From: Hymenobacter guriensis
GTDB taxonomy: Bacteria; Bacteroidota; Bacteroidia; Cytophagales; Hymenobacteraceae
Length of the DNA: 64,000 nt
Direction of reading: 5' to 3'
NCBI RefSeq assembly: GCF_015773195.1
Contig: NZ_JADWYK010000003.1
Location: 372,001-436,000 of the forward strand
The notes below the pieces were generated by a model. It saw only the letters and a list, made by a program, of their open reading frames with translations, ran no database searches and was not told the origin of the DNA. A program made the position numbers and the translations under genes. Of this stretch, positions 29,023 through 37,616 are shown piece by piece. Within the stretch, counting starts at the first letter, position 1. Each line of letters starts with the position of its first letter.

Positions 29023-29062
29023 GTAATTGCGGGGCCGGGCTGCGTGCCGGCCTCGCAATTAC
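29023..29062 (+). terminator. Long hairpin between araA and the symporter gene
   Basis: GTAATTGCGGGGCCGG pairs with CCGGCCTCGCAATTAC (16 bp with one G-T pair, 8-base loop). No T-run follows, so it is probably a partial terminator or a processing/stability hairpin that sets lower expression of the transporter and GH51. Confidence 0.5.
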
Positions 29063-29140
29063 TGGCGGCAGCATAGCCCGCAGCAAACGTGTGCGGCCTA
29101 TCTTCCGGCTCTCAACCTCTACCTTTTTTCAACTCTCCTC

Positions 29141-30841
29141 ATGAGCAATAACCTTACGACGCTAGACCTGCTCGTCTTCTTCGTGTACCTGATCGGGGTT
29201 TCGGCCTACGGGTTCTACATCTACAAGAGCAAGCAGAAGGCCGAGCAAAGCACCAAAGACTACTTCCTGGCCGAAGGCTCGCTGACGTGGTGGGCCATTG
29301 GGGCTTCCATGATTGCCTCCAACATATCGGCCGAGCAGTTTATCGGCATGTCGGGCTCCGGCTTCAAAGTAGGGGTAGCAGTAGCGGCCTACGAGTGGGT
29401 AGCGGCGGTGGTGCTCATCATTGTGGCCGTGTTCTTTATGCCGGTGTACCTGAAGAATAAGATCTTCACGATGCCGCAGTTTCTGGAGCAGCGCTACAAC
29501 TCCACGCTCAGCTTGATTATGAGCATTTTCTGGCTGTTCCTCTACGTGCTCGTCAACCTCACGTCCATCCTGTACCTGGGTGCACTGGCGCTCAGCAACC
29601 TCATCGGCGGCGACAGTTTCCACACCATTATCATCCTGCTGGCCATTTTCTCCCTGCTTATTTCCATTGGCGGCATGAAGGTGGTAGGCTACACCGACGT
29701 GGTGCAGGTAGTGGTACTGGTTGTGGGCGGCCTCGTCACCACTTACATTGCCCTGAGTTTGGTGAGCACCAAGTTCGGCCTCGGCGGCGGCGCTTTCTCG
29801 GGCTTCACGGCCCTCATGGACAAGGCCCCCGACCACTTTCACATGATTTTCCCCAAGCCTACGGATGCTACCCCGCAGCCGGAGGTAGATAAGTACCTGG
29901 CCCTGCCCGGCATTGCCATGTACCTGGCCGGCCAGTGGATTGTGAACCTCAACTACTGGGGCTGCAACCAATACATTACCCAGCGCGCTCTGGGCGCCGA
30001 CCTACACACGGCCCGCACCGGCATCCTATTCGCCGGTATTCTCAAGCTGATGATGCCCGTGATTGTGATGCTGCCCGGCATTGCCGCCTACGTGCTCTAC
30101 AAGAATGGTAGCCTACAGGCCGAAATGGCCAGCACTGGCTCCTTCAACTCCGACAACGCCTACTCCGCTATTCTCTCCTTCCTGCCAAACGGCCTGAAAG
30201 GCTTGTCGATGGCGGCGCTGACGGCGGCCATTGTGGCCTCGCTGGCCGGTAAGGTGAACTCCATTTCCACCATCTTCACCCTCGACATCTATAAACGCTA
30301 CCTGGCCCCCGAGGCTTCGGAGAAAAAGCAGGTGTGGGTGGGCCGACTCACCATTCTGGCGGCGGTAGTTCTGAGCGTGGCCTTCACCTGGAAGGACTTG
30401 CTGGGCATCGGCGGCGAAGGCGGGTTCCAATTCATTCAGAAGTACACGGGCTTCATTTCGCCCGGTATCCTGGCGGTGTTCCTGCTGGGCATGTTCTGGA
30501 AGCGCACCACGGCTACGGCCGGCATCGTGGGCATCCTGGCCGGCTTCGTGCTGTCGGTGTTCTTCAACGAATATGCTCCCGCGGTGCTGGGCCGCGAAAC
30601 CCTGCTCTACACGGCCTTTCCCAATGGCAAGGGCGAGTTTGAAATTCCCTTCCTCATCTGCATGGGCCTATCCTTCGCCATCACTATGGTGCTGATGATT
30701 GGCACCAGCCTCGCTGGCCCGGCTATCAATGCCAAGGCCATTGACCTCAACCCCGGTATGTTCCGCGTGAGCCGGCAGACGATGACGCTCATCGTCATCA
30801 CGATGCTGCTGCTCACGGCGCTCTACGTCAAATTCTGGTAA
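29141..30841 (+). CDS. Sodium/solute symporter (SSS family), probable arabinose importer
   Basis: The product is 566 aa from ATG 29141 (MSNNLTTLDLLVFFVYLIGV). Thirteen to fourteen hydrophobic helices are visible. The SSS signature region DYFLAEGSLTWWAIGASMIA followed by SNISAEQFIGMSGSGF is typical of SGLT-like sugar transporters. WIVNLNYWGCNQYITQRALG and AAIVASLAGKVNSISTIFTL are conserved helices. It sits between araA and the GH51 gene (12-bp gap to the latter), so inner-membrane Na+-driven L-arabinose uptake is the simplest reading. Galactose or oligosaccharide transport cannot be excluded. Confidence 0.92.
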   Translation: MSNNLTTLDLLVFFVYLIGVSAYGFYIYKSKQKAEQSTKDYFLAEGSLTWWAIGASMIASNISAEQFIGMSGSGFKVGVAVAAYEWVAAVVLIIVAVFFMPVYLKNKIFTMPQFLEQRYNSTLSLIMSIFWLFLYVLVNLTSILYLGALALSNLIGGDSFHTIIILLAIFSLLISIGGMKVVGYTDVVQVVVLVVGGLVTTYIALSLVSTKFGLGGGAFSGFTALMDKAPDHFHMIFPKPTDATPQPEVDKYLALPGIAMYLAGQWIVNLNYWGCNQYITQRALGADLHTARTGILFAGILKLMMPVIVMLPGIAAYVLYKNGSLQAEMASTGSFNSDNAYSAILSFLPNGLKGLSMAALTAAIVASLAGKVNSISTIFTLDIYKRYLAPEASEKKQVWVGRLTILAAVVLSVAFTWKDLLGIGGEGGFQFIQKYTGFISPGILAVFLLGMFWKRTTATAGIVGILAGFVLSVFFNEYAPAVLGRETLLYTAFPNGKGEFEIPFLICMGLSFAITMVLMIGTSLAGPAINAKAIDLNPGMFRVSRQTMTLIVITMLLLTALYVKFW

Positions 30842-30853
30842 CTCCTTCTTCTA

Positions 30854-32905
30854 ATGCTTCCACTTCCCACCTTTCGCGTACGCTTGCTGGCCGCTGGCCT
30901 CACGGGGCTGAGCTGGCTGCCCGCCGCCGCCCAATCCGCTGCTCCCGCCACCATCACGGTGCAGGTAAACAAACCCGGCGGGGCCGTGTCGAAAAACATG
31001 TATGGTCTGTTTTTCGAGGACATCAACTTCGCCGCCGACGGTGGGCTGTACCCCGAGCTCGTCAAAAACAAGTCGTTTGAAACCGATGAGCACCTGGTAG
31101 GGTGGAAGGCCCTGCGCGGGGGCGCCGGCCTCGAAACCTATGCCGTGCTTTCCCAGCAGCCTATTAGCGCCACCAACCGCCACTTCGTGCGACTGAATGC
31201 CCGCGTGGCCGGCCCCGATGCGGGCATGGTGAACGAAGGCTTCCGCGGCATGGGCGTGAAGCAGAACGCTGAGTACACGTTCTCGCTCTACGCCCGCAAA
31301 GGCCCCGGCAGCGTGAACAGCCTGACGGTGACGCTGGAAAGTGAGAAAGGCCAGCCTCTGGCCCAGGCCCAGGTTTCGGGCCTGACGAGTGAGTGGAAGA
31401 AGTATTCCTTGCCCATCAAGCCCTCCGCCACCGACGCCAAAGCCCACCTGAAGATTACGCTGGATGGGGCCGGCGCCGTGGACGTGGACGTGGTTTCTCT
31501 GTTTCCGAAAGACACTTGGAACAACCGCCCCAACGGCCTGCGTACCGACCTGGTGCAGCTGCTGAAAGACATGCAGCCCGGCTTCCTGCGCTTTCCAGGC
31601 GGCTGCATTGTGGAAGGCCGCACCCTGGCCGAGCGGTATCAGTGGAAGAAAACCATCGGCGACGTGGCTTCCCGGGAGCCGCTCATCAACCGCTGGAACA
31701 TGGAGTTCAAGCACCGCTCCACGCCCGACTACTACCAATCCTTCGGCCTGGGCTTCTTCGAGTATTTCCAGCTTTCCGAAGACATTGGCGCCGAGCCTCT
31801 GCCCATTCTGAACGTGGGTATGGCCTGCCAGTTCAACTCGGCTGAGCTGGCCCCGATGAGCAGCACCGCCGGCGGCCCCAATGCCGGCAACGACCCCAAC
31901 ACCGGCGACCCGACCCTGGATACGTTCATTCAGGACGCCATCGACCTGATTGAGTTTGCCAACGGGCCCGCCACCAGCCCCTGGGGCGCCAAGCGCGTAG
32001 CTATGGGCCATCCGGCTCCGTTCAACCTCAAGATGATTGGCATCGGCAACGAGCAGTGGGGCCCCCAGTACCTGGAGCGCTACGAGCCGTTTGCCAAGGC
32101 CGTGAAGGCCAAGTACCCCAATATCCAGATCGTGAGTAGCGCCGGTCCCAGCCCCGATGGGGAGTTGTTCGAGAAAGCCAGCAAGCGGCTGGGCGAGCTG
32201 AACGCCGAGTACGTGGATGAGCACTACTACGCCAAGCCCGAGTGGTTCCGGGAGCACGCCGACCGCTACGACAAGTACTCCCGCAAAGGCCCCAAGATTT
32301 TTGCCGGCGAGTACGCCGCCCAAAGCGTGGCCATCGGCTCGCCCGACAACAAGAACAACTGGGACTGCGCCCTGTCGGAAGCCGCCTTTATGACGGGCTT
32401 GGAGCGCAACGCCGACGTGGTGGGCATGGCTTCTTACGCACCTATGCTGGCCCATGTAGACGCCTGGCAGTGGACGCCCAACATGATCTGGTTCGACAAC
32501 CTGAACTCCTACGGCACCACCAACTACTACGTGCAGAAGCTGTACGCCCTGAACAAAGGCACTACCATTCTGCCCGTGCAACTGCCTGGCAATGCTAAAA
32601 ACGGGCAGGACAACCTGTTCGTGAGTGCTGTGGCCGATAATGGTACTGGCGAAGTGGTGGTGAAGCTGGTAAACTACTCGCCGGAAGCCCGCGCGGTGAA
32701 AGTAAACCTGGCCGGAGCCAAAAAGCTGGGCAAAACCGGCAAGGCCACCGTACTGGCCAGCCCCGACCTGCAGGCCCAGAACACGCTGGAGCAGCCGCTG
32801 AACGTGGCTCCTAAGGAGTTGCAGTTCAAGGTGTCATCGGCTACGCTGGAGTACACACTGGCGCCTAACTCTTTCACGGTGTTGCGGGTGGCAGGCAAGA
32901 AGTAA
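30854..32905 (+). CDS. GH51 alpha-L-arabinofuranosidase
   Basis: The product is 683 aa with signal peptide (LAAGLTGLSWLPAAAQ). The N-terminus KNMYGLFFEDINFAADGGLY starts the GH51 fold. An inserted CBM4-like beta-sandwich (about 80-210) carries SFETDEHLVGWKALRG. The catalytic barrel has the acid/base Glu400 in IGIGNEQWGPQY and the nucleophile Glu486 in IFAGEYAAQ, and a C-terminal beta-sandwich follows. It releases terminal L-arabinofuranose by a retaining mechanism; location is probably periplasmic. It is the last gene of the galM-ara unit; the next 400 bp (32906-33305) hold a palindromic repeat and a terminator. Confidence 0.95.
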   Translation: MLPLPTFRVRLLAAGLTGLSWLPAAAQSAAPATITVQVNKPGGAVSKNMYGLFFEDINFAADGGLYPELVKNKSFETDEHLVGWKALRGGAGLETYAVLSQQPISATNRHFVRLNARVAGPDAGMVNEGFRGMGVKQNAEYTFSLYARKGPGSVNSLTVTLESEKGQPLAQAQVSGLTSEWKKYSLPIKPSATDAKAHLKITLDGAGAVDVDVVSLFPKDTWNNRPNGLRTDLVQLLKDMQPGFLRFPGGCIVEGRTLAERYQWKKTIGDVASREPLINRWNMEFKHRSTPDYYQSFGLGFFEYFQLSEDIGAEPLPILNVGMACQFNSAELAPMSSTAGGPNAGNDPNTGDPTLDTFIQDAIDLIEFANGPATSPWGAKRVAMGHPAPFNLKMIGIGNEQWGPQYLERYEPFAKAVKAKYPNIQIVSSAGPSPDGELFEKASKRLGELNAEYVDEHYYAKPEWFREHADRYDKYSRKGPKIFAGEYAAQSVAIGSPDNKNNWDCALSEAAFMTGLERNADVVGMASYAPMLAHVDAWQWTPNMIWFDNLNSYGTTNYYVQKLYALNKGTTILPVQLPGNAKNGQDNLFVSAVADNGTGEVVVKLVNYSPEARAVKVNLAGAKKLGKTGKATVLASPDLQAQNTLEQPLNVAPKELQFKVSSATLEYTLAPNSFTVLRVAGKK

Positions 32906-33125
32906 ATAGTGAATAGGCGCTACCTGCGGGTAGCCAATACGTACTGGTGGAGAAAGAGTGAGGGCTGTTCGTTAGGCGGCAATACCAGAGGTAAGGGGCT
33001 GGTTTTGCAGGCTGTATGCGGGCAGTTTCTCACTCTTTTATTTTTCCGGGTAAGTATGTGCACTTAGCCACCGGTCTGCCGCTGGTTGATACTTATTGAC
33101 GCTTAACTAAGAGCAATTGTCGTTG

Positions 33126-33206
33126 TAGAGACGCATACACGCGTCTCAGTCGTTGCCACATAAGGCTGACTGTCGTTCAACGACGAGACTCAAGTATGCG
33201 TCTCTA
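33126..33206. repeat. Palindromic dispersed repeat, family A (copy 1)
   Basis: The outer arms TAGAGACGCATAC (33126-33138) and GTATGCGTCTCTA (33194-33206) are perfect inverts. Inner segments (GTCTCAGTCGTTG versus CAACGACGAGAC) pair with a few mismatches. TGTCGTTCAACGACGAGAC (33171-33189) is also found in the palindrome at 47847-47946, so the two belong to one family. It lies in a convergent intergenic region and has no coding capacity, so it looks like a MITE- or REP-like element. Confidence 0.7.
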
Positions 33207-33239
33207 TATCAGCCAAGACGTAGGTACGACTACCAACAA

Positions 33240-33276
33240 AAAGAGCCGGTTCGCAAGAACCGGCTCTTTCATTTTT
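33240..33276. terminator. Bidirectional rho-independent terminator
   Basis: AAAGAGCCGGTTC and GAACCGGCTCTTT form a perfect 13-bp stem with a GCAA tetraloop. T-rich DNA (TTTCATTTTT) follows on the plus strand and CAAAAAGAG precedes it, giving Ts on the minus strand. It serves both GH51 and the convergent lectin-like gene. Confidence 0.9.
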
Positions 33277-33305
33277 ACCTATTTTAGTCCGCGGCCACGC
33301 AGCAG

Positions 33306-34151
33306 TTACTGCTGCACAATGCGGGTTTGCTGGACGTAGTTGCCTTGGCTCACGCGCAGGATGTAGATACCGGCGGCCAGCGACTGGCGGCTCAGACTGA
33401 CGGCGTTGGTGCCAGCTCGCAGAGCGGTACGCTGGCTGAGCACTTTGTGGCCCAGTACATCCAGCAGCTCTACCTCAGCGGCACCGCTACGGACGGTAGT
33501 TACTTTTACCGACAGCGCCTGGTTGCGGCTGAGCGGGTTGGGGTACACCTCGGCATTCAGCTCGGCGGGGTTGGTTTTCCGGTTGGCCGTGGGGCTCGAA
33601 ATGAGCGTGAGCTGCCAGCGCTGGGCTTCGGCAAAGTCAGTGTCATCCCACAGGTTCACGCGGGCCCCGGGAATGTCGCTGGCAAAGCCTACCTCCAGCA
33701 CCTGCGGCTTGGCAGCGTCCTTGGTGGCTTTCAGCATCAACTCGAAAAGGTCGTTGCCGGTGTTGGTAATCAGCCAGCGCTGGGCGTCACTGTCGGAGGT
33801 TACGTTCTGCTCAATCTGCGTGCCGGCCGCCGTGTTCAGGGCTACGGGCTGCAGATACATGGTGGAGCCGGTGTGCCGTATTTTATAGGAGCCGTCGGTC
33901 TGGGCTTCCAGCACGAACCGCTGGGCATCAATGCCGTTGTCGAGATATTGACCAACGCTAGCCCCGGCTTCCTTGGAGTCGAAGTCTACGTCCAGACACA
34001 GCGGGGTTTTCGTGGTCGGATCCACTTTGCCGTAGTGCGTGATTTTGTAGGTGCCGCCGTCTACCAGCGTTTGGGCCTGAGCCATTGCCAGTTGGCTTAT
34101 GCCCAGCAGGCATACCGTAGCCAATGAACCGAAGAGTACTGATTTTTTCAT
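33306..34151 (-). CDS. Secreted ricin-type lectin-like protein with T9SS sorting domain
   Basis: The product is 281 aa from ATG 34151, with signal peptide MKKSVLFGSLATVCLLGISQ. Residues about 30-190 form ricin-type beta-trefoil repeats (DGGTYKITHYGKV, IDAQRFVLEAQTDGSYKIRH, SDAQRWLITNTGNDLFELML, EAQRWQLTLI). The C-terminus is a type IX secretion sorting domain (VYPNPLSRNQALSVKV, SLAAGIYILRVSQGNYVQ). No catalytic domain is present. A LacI-type operator lies at 34246 upstream, so it is co-controlled with the arabinan genes. It may be an exported glycan-binding protein that helps hold substrate near the cell (inference). Confidence 0.82.
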   Translation of the reverse strand: MKKSVLFGSLATVCLLGISQLAMAQAQTLVDGGTYKITHYGKVDPTTKTPLCLDVDFDSKEAGASVGQYLDNGIDAQRFVLEAQTDGSYKIRHTGSTMYLQPVALNTAAGTQIEQNVTSDSDAQRWLITNTGNDLFELMLKATKDAAKPQVLEVGFASDIPGARVNLWDDTDFAEAQRWQLTLISSPTANRKTNPAELNAEVYPNPLSRNQALSVKVTTVRSGAAEVELLDVLGHKVLSQRTALRAGTNAVSLSRQSLAAGIYILRVSQGNYVQQTRIVQQ

Positions 34152-34245
34152 GGGATTTGAATTGAGAAGTGAAGAAGGGTTAAGGAAAAGGCCGTTGTTC
34201 CTGAAGGAGGAGAGGGGGTTAAGCAAGTTCATACTGGGTTTACTG

Positions 34246-34261
34246 TCACAAACGATTGTGT
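34246..34261 (-). promoter_or_regulatory. LacI-type operator upstream of the lectin-like gene
   Basis: TCACAAACGATTGTGT (15 of 16 to the consensus) lies 95 bp before the ATG at 34151. The 464-bp divergent gap (34152-34615) holds this site and a second one at 34433, each near one of the two outgoing genes. Confidence 0.78.
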
Positions 34262-34432
34262 TTATATGGGGCATTACGGATAGAATAGTGATTGGCAGCA
34301 AAGTGAAACGCGCAGCAGGGAGGGCAACGTACTGCGCCTCGTGTAAAATCGAAAAGCCGAAGGTTTTCGGCCGCAAGCGCTCCTGCCTGGTTCTTGAGCG
34401 AGGAACGCGGGACTAAAGTAATCATAAAATCT

Positions 34433-34448
34433 GCACAATCGATTGCGT
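34433..34448 (+). promoter_or_regulatory. LacI-type operator upstream of the GH27 gene
   Basis: GCACAATCGATTGCGT keeps the palindromic core CAATCGATTG of the locus consensus, with two outer changes. TTG at 34443-34445 and CAGCTTTG at 34466-34473 (20 bp apart) form a Bacteroidota-like promoter overlapping it, the same geometry as at galM. Confidence 0.65.
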
Positions 34449-34615
34449 TGCACCAGAAAAATTATCAGCTTTGCTTACCTGAGCTTATTGCGGGACCAGA
34501 GGTGGGTAAAAGGAGCGTGGACTAGCTGCGAATGAGTGGGGTCTTGGCTTTCTTAACTACACACTCAACTACACAACGCCTCGGCTTTTCCGGCCAGATA
34601 TCAACTCAGCTCCTT

Positions 34616-36463
34616 ATGCCCAATTTTCGGAAACTGCTGGCCTTGGCGGCCGGCGTGCTGCTGACCACCGGCGCACTGCCCGCTGTGGCTCAACGCGCCA
34701 CGCCCGATTTTCACCAGTGGGCCGCCACGCCGCCCATGGGCTGGAATAGCTGGGACTGCTACGGCCCCACCGTAACGGAAGCCGAGGTGAAGGCCAATGC
34801 CGACTATATGGCCCGCAACCTGAAAAGCAGCGGCTGGGAGTATGTAGTAGTAGATATCCGCTGGTACGTGGGCAACGACACGGCCCACGGCTACAACGAG
34901 AAAGACCCCGCCTGGAACATCGATCAGTACGGGCGCTTCGTGCCCGCGCCTAACCGCTTCCCGTCGGCAGCCGGCGGTAAAGGCTTCAAGCCTCTGGCCG
35001 ATTACCTGCACGCCAAGGGCCTCAAGTTCGGGATTCATATTATGCGCGGAGTGCCGGTGGTAGCAGTGCAGCGCAAGCTGCCCATTCTCGGCAGCAAAGC
35101 CACGGCCGCCGATATCTACTCCAAAGAAGGGCAGGCGGGCTGGCTCCGCGACATGTACACGGTGGTGGCCGGCCGCCCAGGAGCCCAGGAGTACTACAAC
35201 TCCCTGTTCAAGCTCTATGCCGGCTGGGGCGTCGATTTTGTGAAGGTAGACGACTTGTCGTTGCCCTACCACAAGGCGGAGGTGGAGATGATTCGGCGGG
35301 CCATTGATAAGTCGGGCCGGAAGATTGTGCTGAGTACTTCGCCGGGGGAAACGCCCATTGCGGAGGCCCGTCACGTGGCTGCCCACGCCAACATGTGGCG
35401 CACTGTGGGCGACTTCTGGGACTCCTGGGAGCAGCTAAAGGAGCACTTCGAGGTATGCAACCGCTGGGCGCCCTACATCGGGCCCGGCGCTTTCCCCGAT
35501 GCCGATATGCTGCCGCTGGGCCGCCTGGGTATCCGGGCCGAGCGTGGCGAAGACAGGATGACGCGCTTCACCCGCGACGAGCAGTACACCCTGATGACCC
35601 TGTGGAGCATTTTCCGCTCCCCACTCATGTTCGGTGGCGACCTGCCCAGCAACGACGCCTTCACCCTGAGCCTGCTTACCAACTCCGACGTGCTGGCCGT
35701 AAACCGCAGCAGCACCCGTAACCGCCAGCTGTTTCGCCGGAACGACCTGATTGCCTGGGCCGCCGACGACCCCAAAACCGGCGACAAGTTCCTGGCCGTC
35801 TTCAATGCCCAGGACCAGGAGCTGCTGCCCGAAACCGAGGCCGTGTGGGCCAGCGGCCCGATTACGCGCCAGACGCCCGGCCACCGCGAAGAGCTCAAAG
35901 CCAATATCGGCGGGGCGCGCCAGCTATACCTGAACGTGCGCGACGGGGGCGACGACATTGCCTGGGACCATGCCGACTGGCTGAACATAACACTTTCAGA
36001 TGGGCAGAAAACCGTGCTGCTCTCCTCCCTGCCCTGGCAAAAAGCCACCGCCGGCTGGGGGCAGGTTGTGGCCAACAAAAGTGTGTCGGGTGGCGGACTA
36101 GTGGTAGGAGGGAAGGCTTACGCCAGCGGCATCGGCACGCACGCCAACTCCATGATTACCTACGAGCTGCCCGCCGGCTTCACGCACCTCGCCGGTGAAG
36201 TAGGCCTTGACCAGGCCGGGGCAGCCCAGAATACGGGCGGCACGCTCAACTTTCTGGTGTTCACGAAAAACCCCTACCGGCCCATGCCCGCCGACTCTAG
36301 CCGTGTGGCCGTGGCGCTGCAGAGTCTGGGACTGAAAGGCGCCTGCACCGTACGCGACCTGTGGACAGGGAAAAATCTGGGCCAGGTTACCGGCGAGTTC
36401 GCGCCCTACATCCGCCGCCATGGCGCGGGGCTTTACCGGATTTCAGCAATAAAGAACAACTAG
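34616..36463 (+). CDS. GH27 alpha-galactosidase / beta-L-arabinopyranosidase family enzyme with NPCBM domain
   Basis: The product is 615 aa from ATG 34616, with signal peptide (LLALAAGVLLTTGALPAVAQ). The GH27 (beta/alpha)8 barrel opens with TPPMGWNSWDCYGPTV. The probable nucleophile Asp is in WGVDFVKVDDLSLP, and FRSPLMFGGDLPSND is a family-typical stretch. Residues about 485-570 form an NPCBM-type module (KAYASGIGTHANSMITYEL), a carbohydrate-binding beta-sandwich. GH27 includes alpha-galactosidases and beta-L-arabinopyranosidases; the arabinose context makes the latter plausible. It heads a GH27-GH43-GH127 unit behind the operator at 34433. Confidence 0.88.
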   Translation: MPNFRKLLALAAGVLLTTGALPAVAQRATPDFHQWAATPPMGWNSWDCYGPTVTEAEVKANADYMARNLKSSGWEYVVVDIRWYVGNDTAHGYNEKDPAWNIDQYGRFVPAPNRFPSAAGGKGFKPLADYLHAKGLKFGIHIMRGVPVVAVQRKLPILGSKATAADIYSKEGQAGWLRDMYTVVAGRPGAQEYYNSLFKLYAGWGVDFVKVDDLSLPYHKAEVEMIRRAIDKSGRKIVLSTSPGETPIAEARHVAAHANMWRTVGDFWDSWEQLKEHFEVCNRWAPYIGPGAFPDADMLPLGRLGIRAERGEDRMTRFTRDEQYTLMTLWSIFRSPLMFGGDLPSNDAFTLSLLTNSDVLAVNRSSTRNRQLFRRNDLIAWAADDPKTGDKFLAVFNAQDQELLPETEAVWASGPITRQTPGHREELKANIGGARQLYLNVRDGGDDIAWDHADWLNITLSDGQKTVLLSSLPWQKATAGWGQVVANKSVSGGGLVVGGKAYASGIGTHANSMITYELPAGFTHLAGEVGLDQAGAAQNTGGTLNFLVFTKNPYRPMPADSSRVAVALQSLGLKGACTVRDLWTGKNLGQVTGEFAPYIRRHGAGLYRISAIKNN

Positions 36464-36527
36464 GCTGATTACGCGCCCAAGCTGATAAGTAGGTGTGCTT
36501 ATATCAAAAACGGATAATTCCTTTCCA

Positions 36528-37520
36528 ATGAAAAAATACATGTGCCTGCCGGTGGTTGCCGTTCTGGGCCTGCTGTCAGCTTGCCAGAAGGAGAAGCCTG
36601 CGCCCTTCGTGCCACCGGTTGTTACACCCGATGCCAATCGCAACCCCATCATCCGGGACAAATACACAGCCGACCCGGCCGCGCTGGTACACGATGGCAA
36701 GGTCTATATCTACGCCGGCCACGACGAAACTCCGTTTCCGCAGGAAGGCTACCAGATGAAGGAGTGGCTGTGCTACTCTTCCCCAGACATGGTAACCTGG
36801 ACTGAGCACCCCGTGCCCCTGCGCGTGACGGACTTTACCTGGGCCCGCGCCGATGCCTGGGCCTCGCAAGTGGTGGAGCGCAACGGGAAGTTTTACTGGT
36901 ACGCCACCGTGGACCACCGCACCGTGCCCGGCAAGGCCATAGGCGTGGCCGTGGCCGATAACCCGCTTGGTCCTTTTAAAGACGCCCGCGGCTCGGCCCT
37001 GGTTACGAACGATATGACCACGAAGGTGAACAGCTTCTTCGATGATATTGACCCCACGGTTATTATCGACGACGCGGGTCAAGCTTATCTGTACTGGGGA
37101 AATACGGCCTGCTACTACGCCAAGCTCAAAGCCAACATGACGGAGCTGGACGGGCCCATCAACACCATTGTGCTTCCTAGCTACACCGAGGCGCCCTGGG
37201 TACATAAGCGCGGTGACTGGTACTACTTGTCCTACGCCACCGAATTCCCGGAGAAGCTGGCCTACGCTATGGGCCGCAGCCCCGAGGGGCCGTGGGAATA
37301 CAAGGGCATTCTGAATGAGCTGGCCGAGAACAGCAACACCAACCACCAGGCCATCATCGACTTCAAGGGCAAGTCTTACTTCGTGTACCACAACGGCGCC
37401 AACGGCCCCGCCGGTGGCTCGTTTCGCCGCTCCGTATGCGTGGATTACCTGTACTATAACACTGACGGCACCATCCAAAAAGTCATCATGACCAAGGCAG
37501 GTGTGGCTCCGGCGGAGTAA
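36528..37520 (+). CDS. GH43 lipoprotein, arabinofuranosidase/xylosidase type
   Basis: The product is 330 aa from ATG 36528. Lipoprotein signal MKKYMCLPVVAVLGLLSACQ is followed by a Pro-rich tether like that of the lipoprotein at 20585. The single GH43 propeller has Asp in YTADPAALV, Asp in DDIDPTVII and Glu in SYTEAPWVHK as catalytic acids. It is a close paralog of the protein at 40190-41209; long stretches such as AWASQVVERNGKFYWYA and VADNPLGPFKDARGSAL are shared. It sits between GH27 and GH127 and probably removes arabinofuranosyl side groups. The exact linkage is unknown. Confidence 0.88.
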   Translation: MKKYMCLPVVAVLGLLSACQKEKPAPFVPPVVTPDANRNPIIRDKYTADPAALVHDGKVYIYAGHDETPFPQEGYQMKEWLCYSSPDMVTWTEHPVPLRVTDFTWARADAWASQVVERNGKFYWYATVDHRTVPGKAIGVAVADNPLGPFKDARGSALVTNDMTTKVNSFFDDIDPTVIIDDAGQAYLYWGNTACYYAKLKANMTELDGPINTIVLPSYTEAPWVHKRGDWYYLSYATEFPEKLAYAMGRSPEGPWEYKGILNELAENSNTNHQAIIDFKGKSYFVYHNGANGPAGGSFRRSVCVDYLYYNTDGTIQKVIMTKAGVAPAE

Positions 37521-37616
37521 CTGGCCGCTGTTGTTCAGTCGTGGGCAGGTGAAAAGCCAGAAAGAGAAAAAACAGCATGACCTAACCATAGCTGCAAAAC
37601 ACGTCTTTTATTTCCT

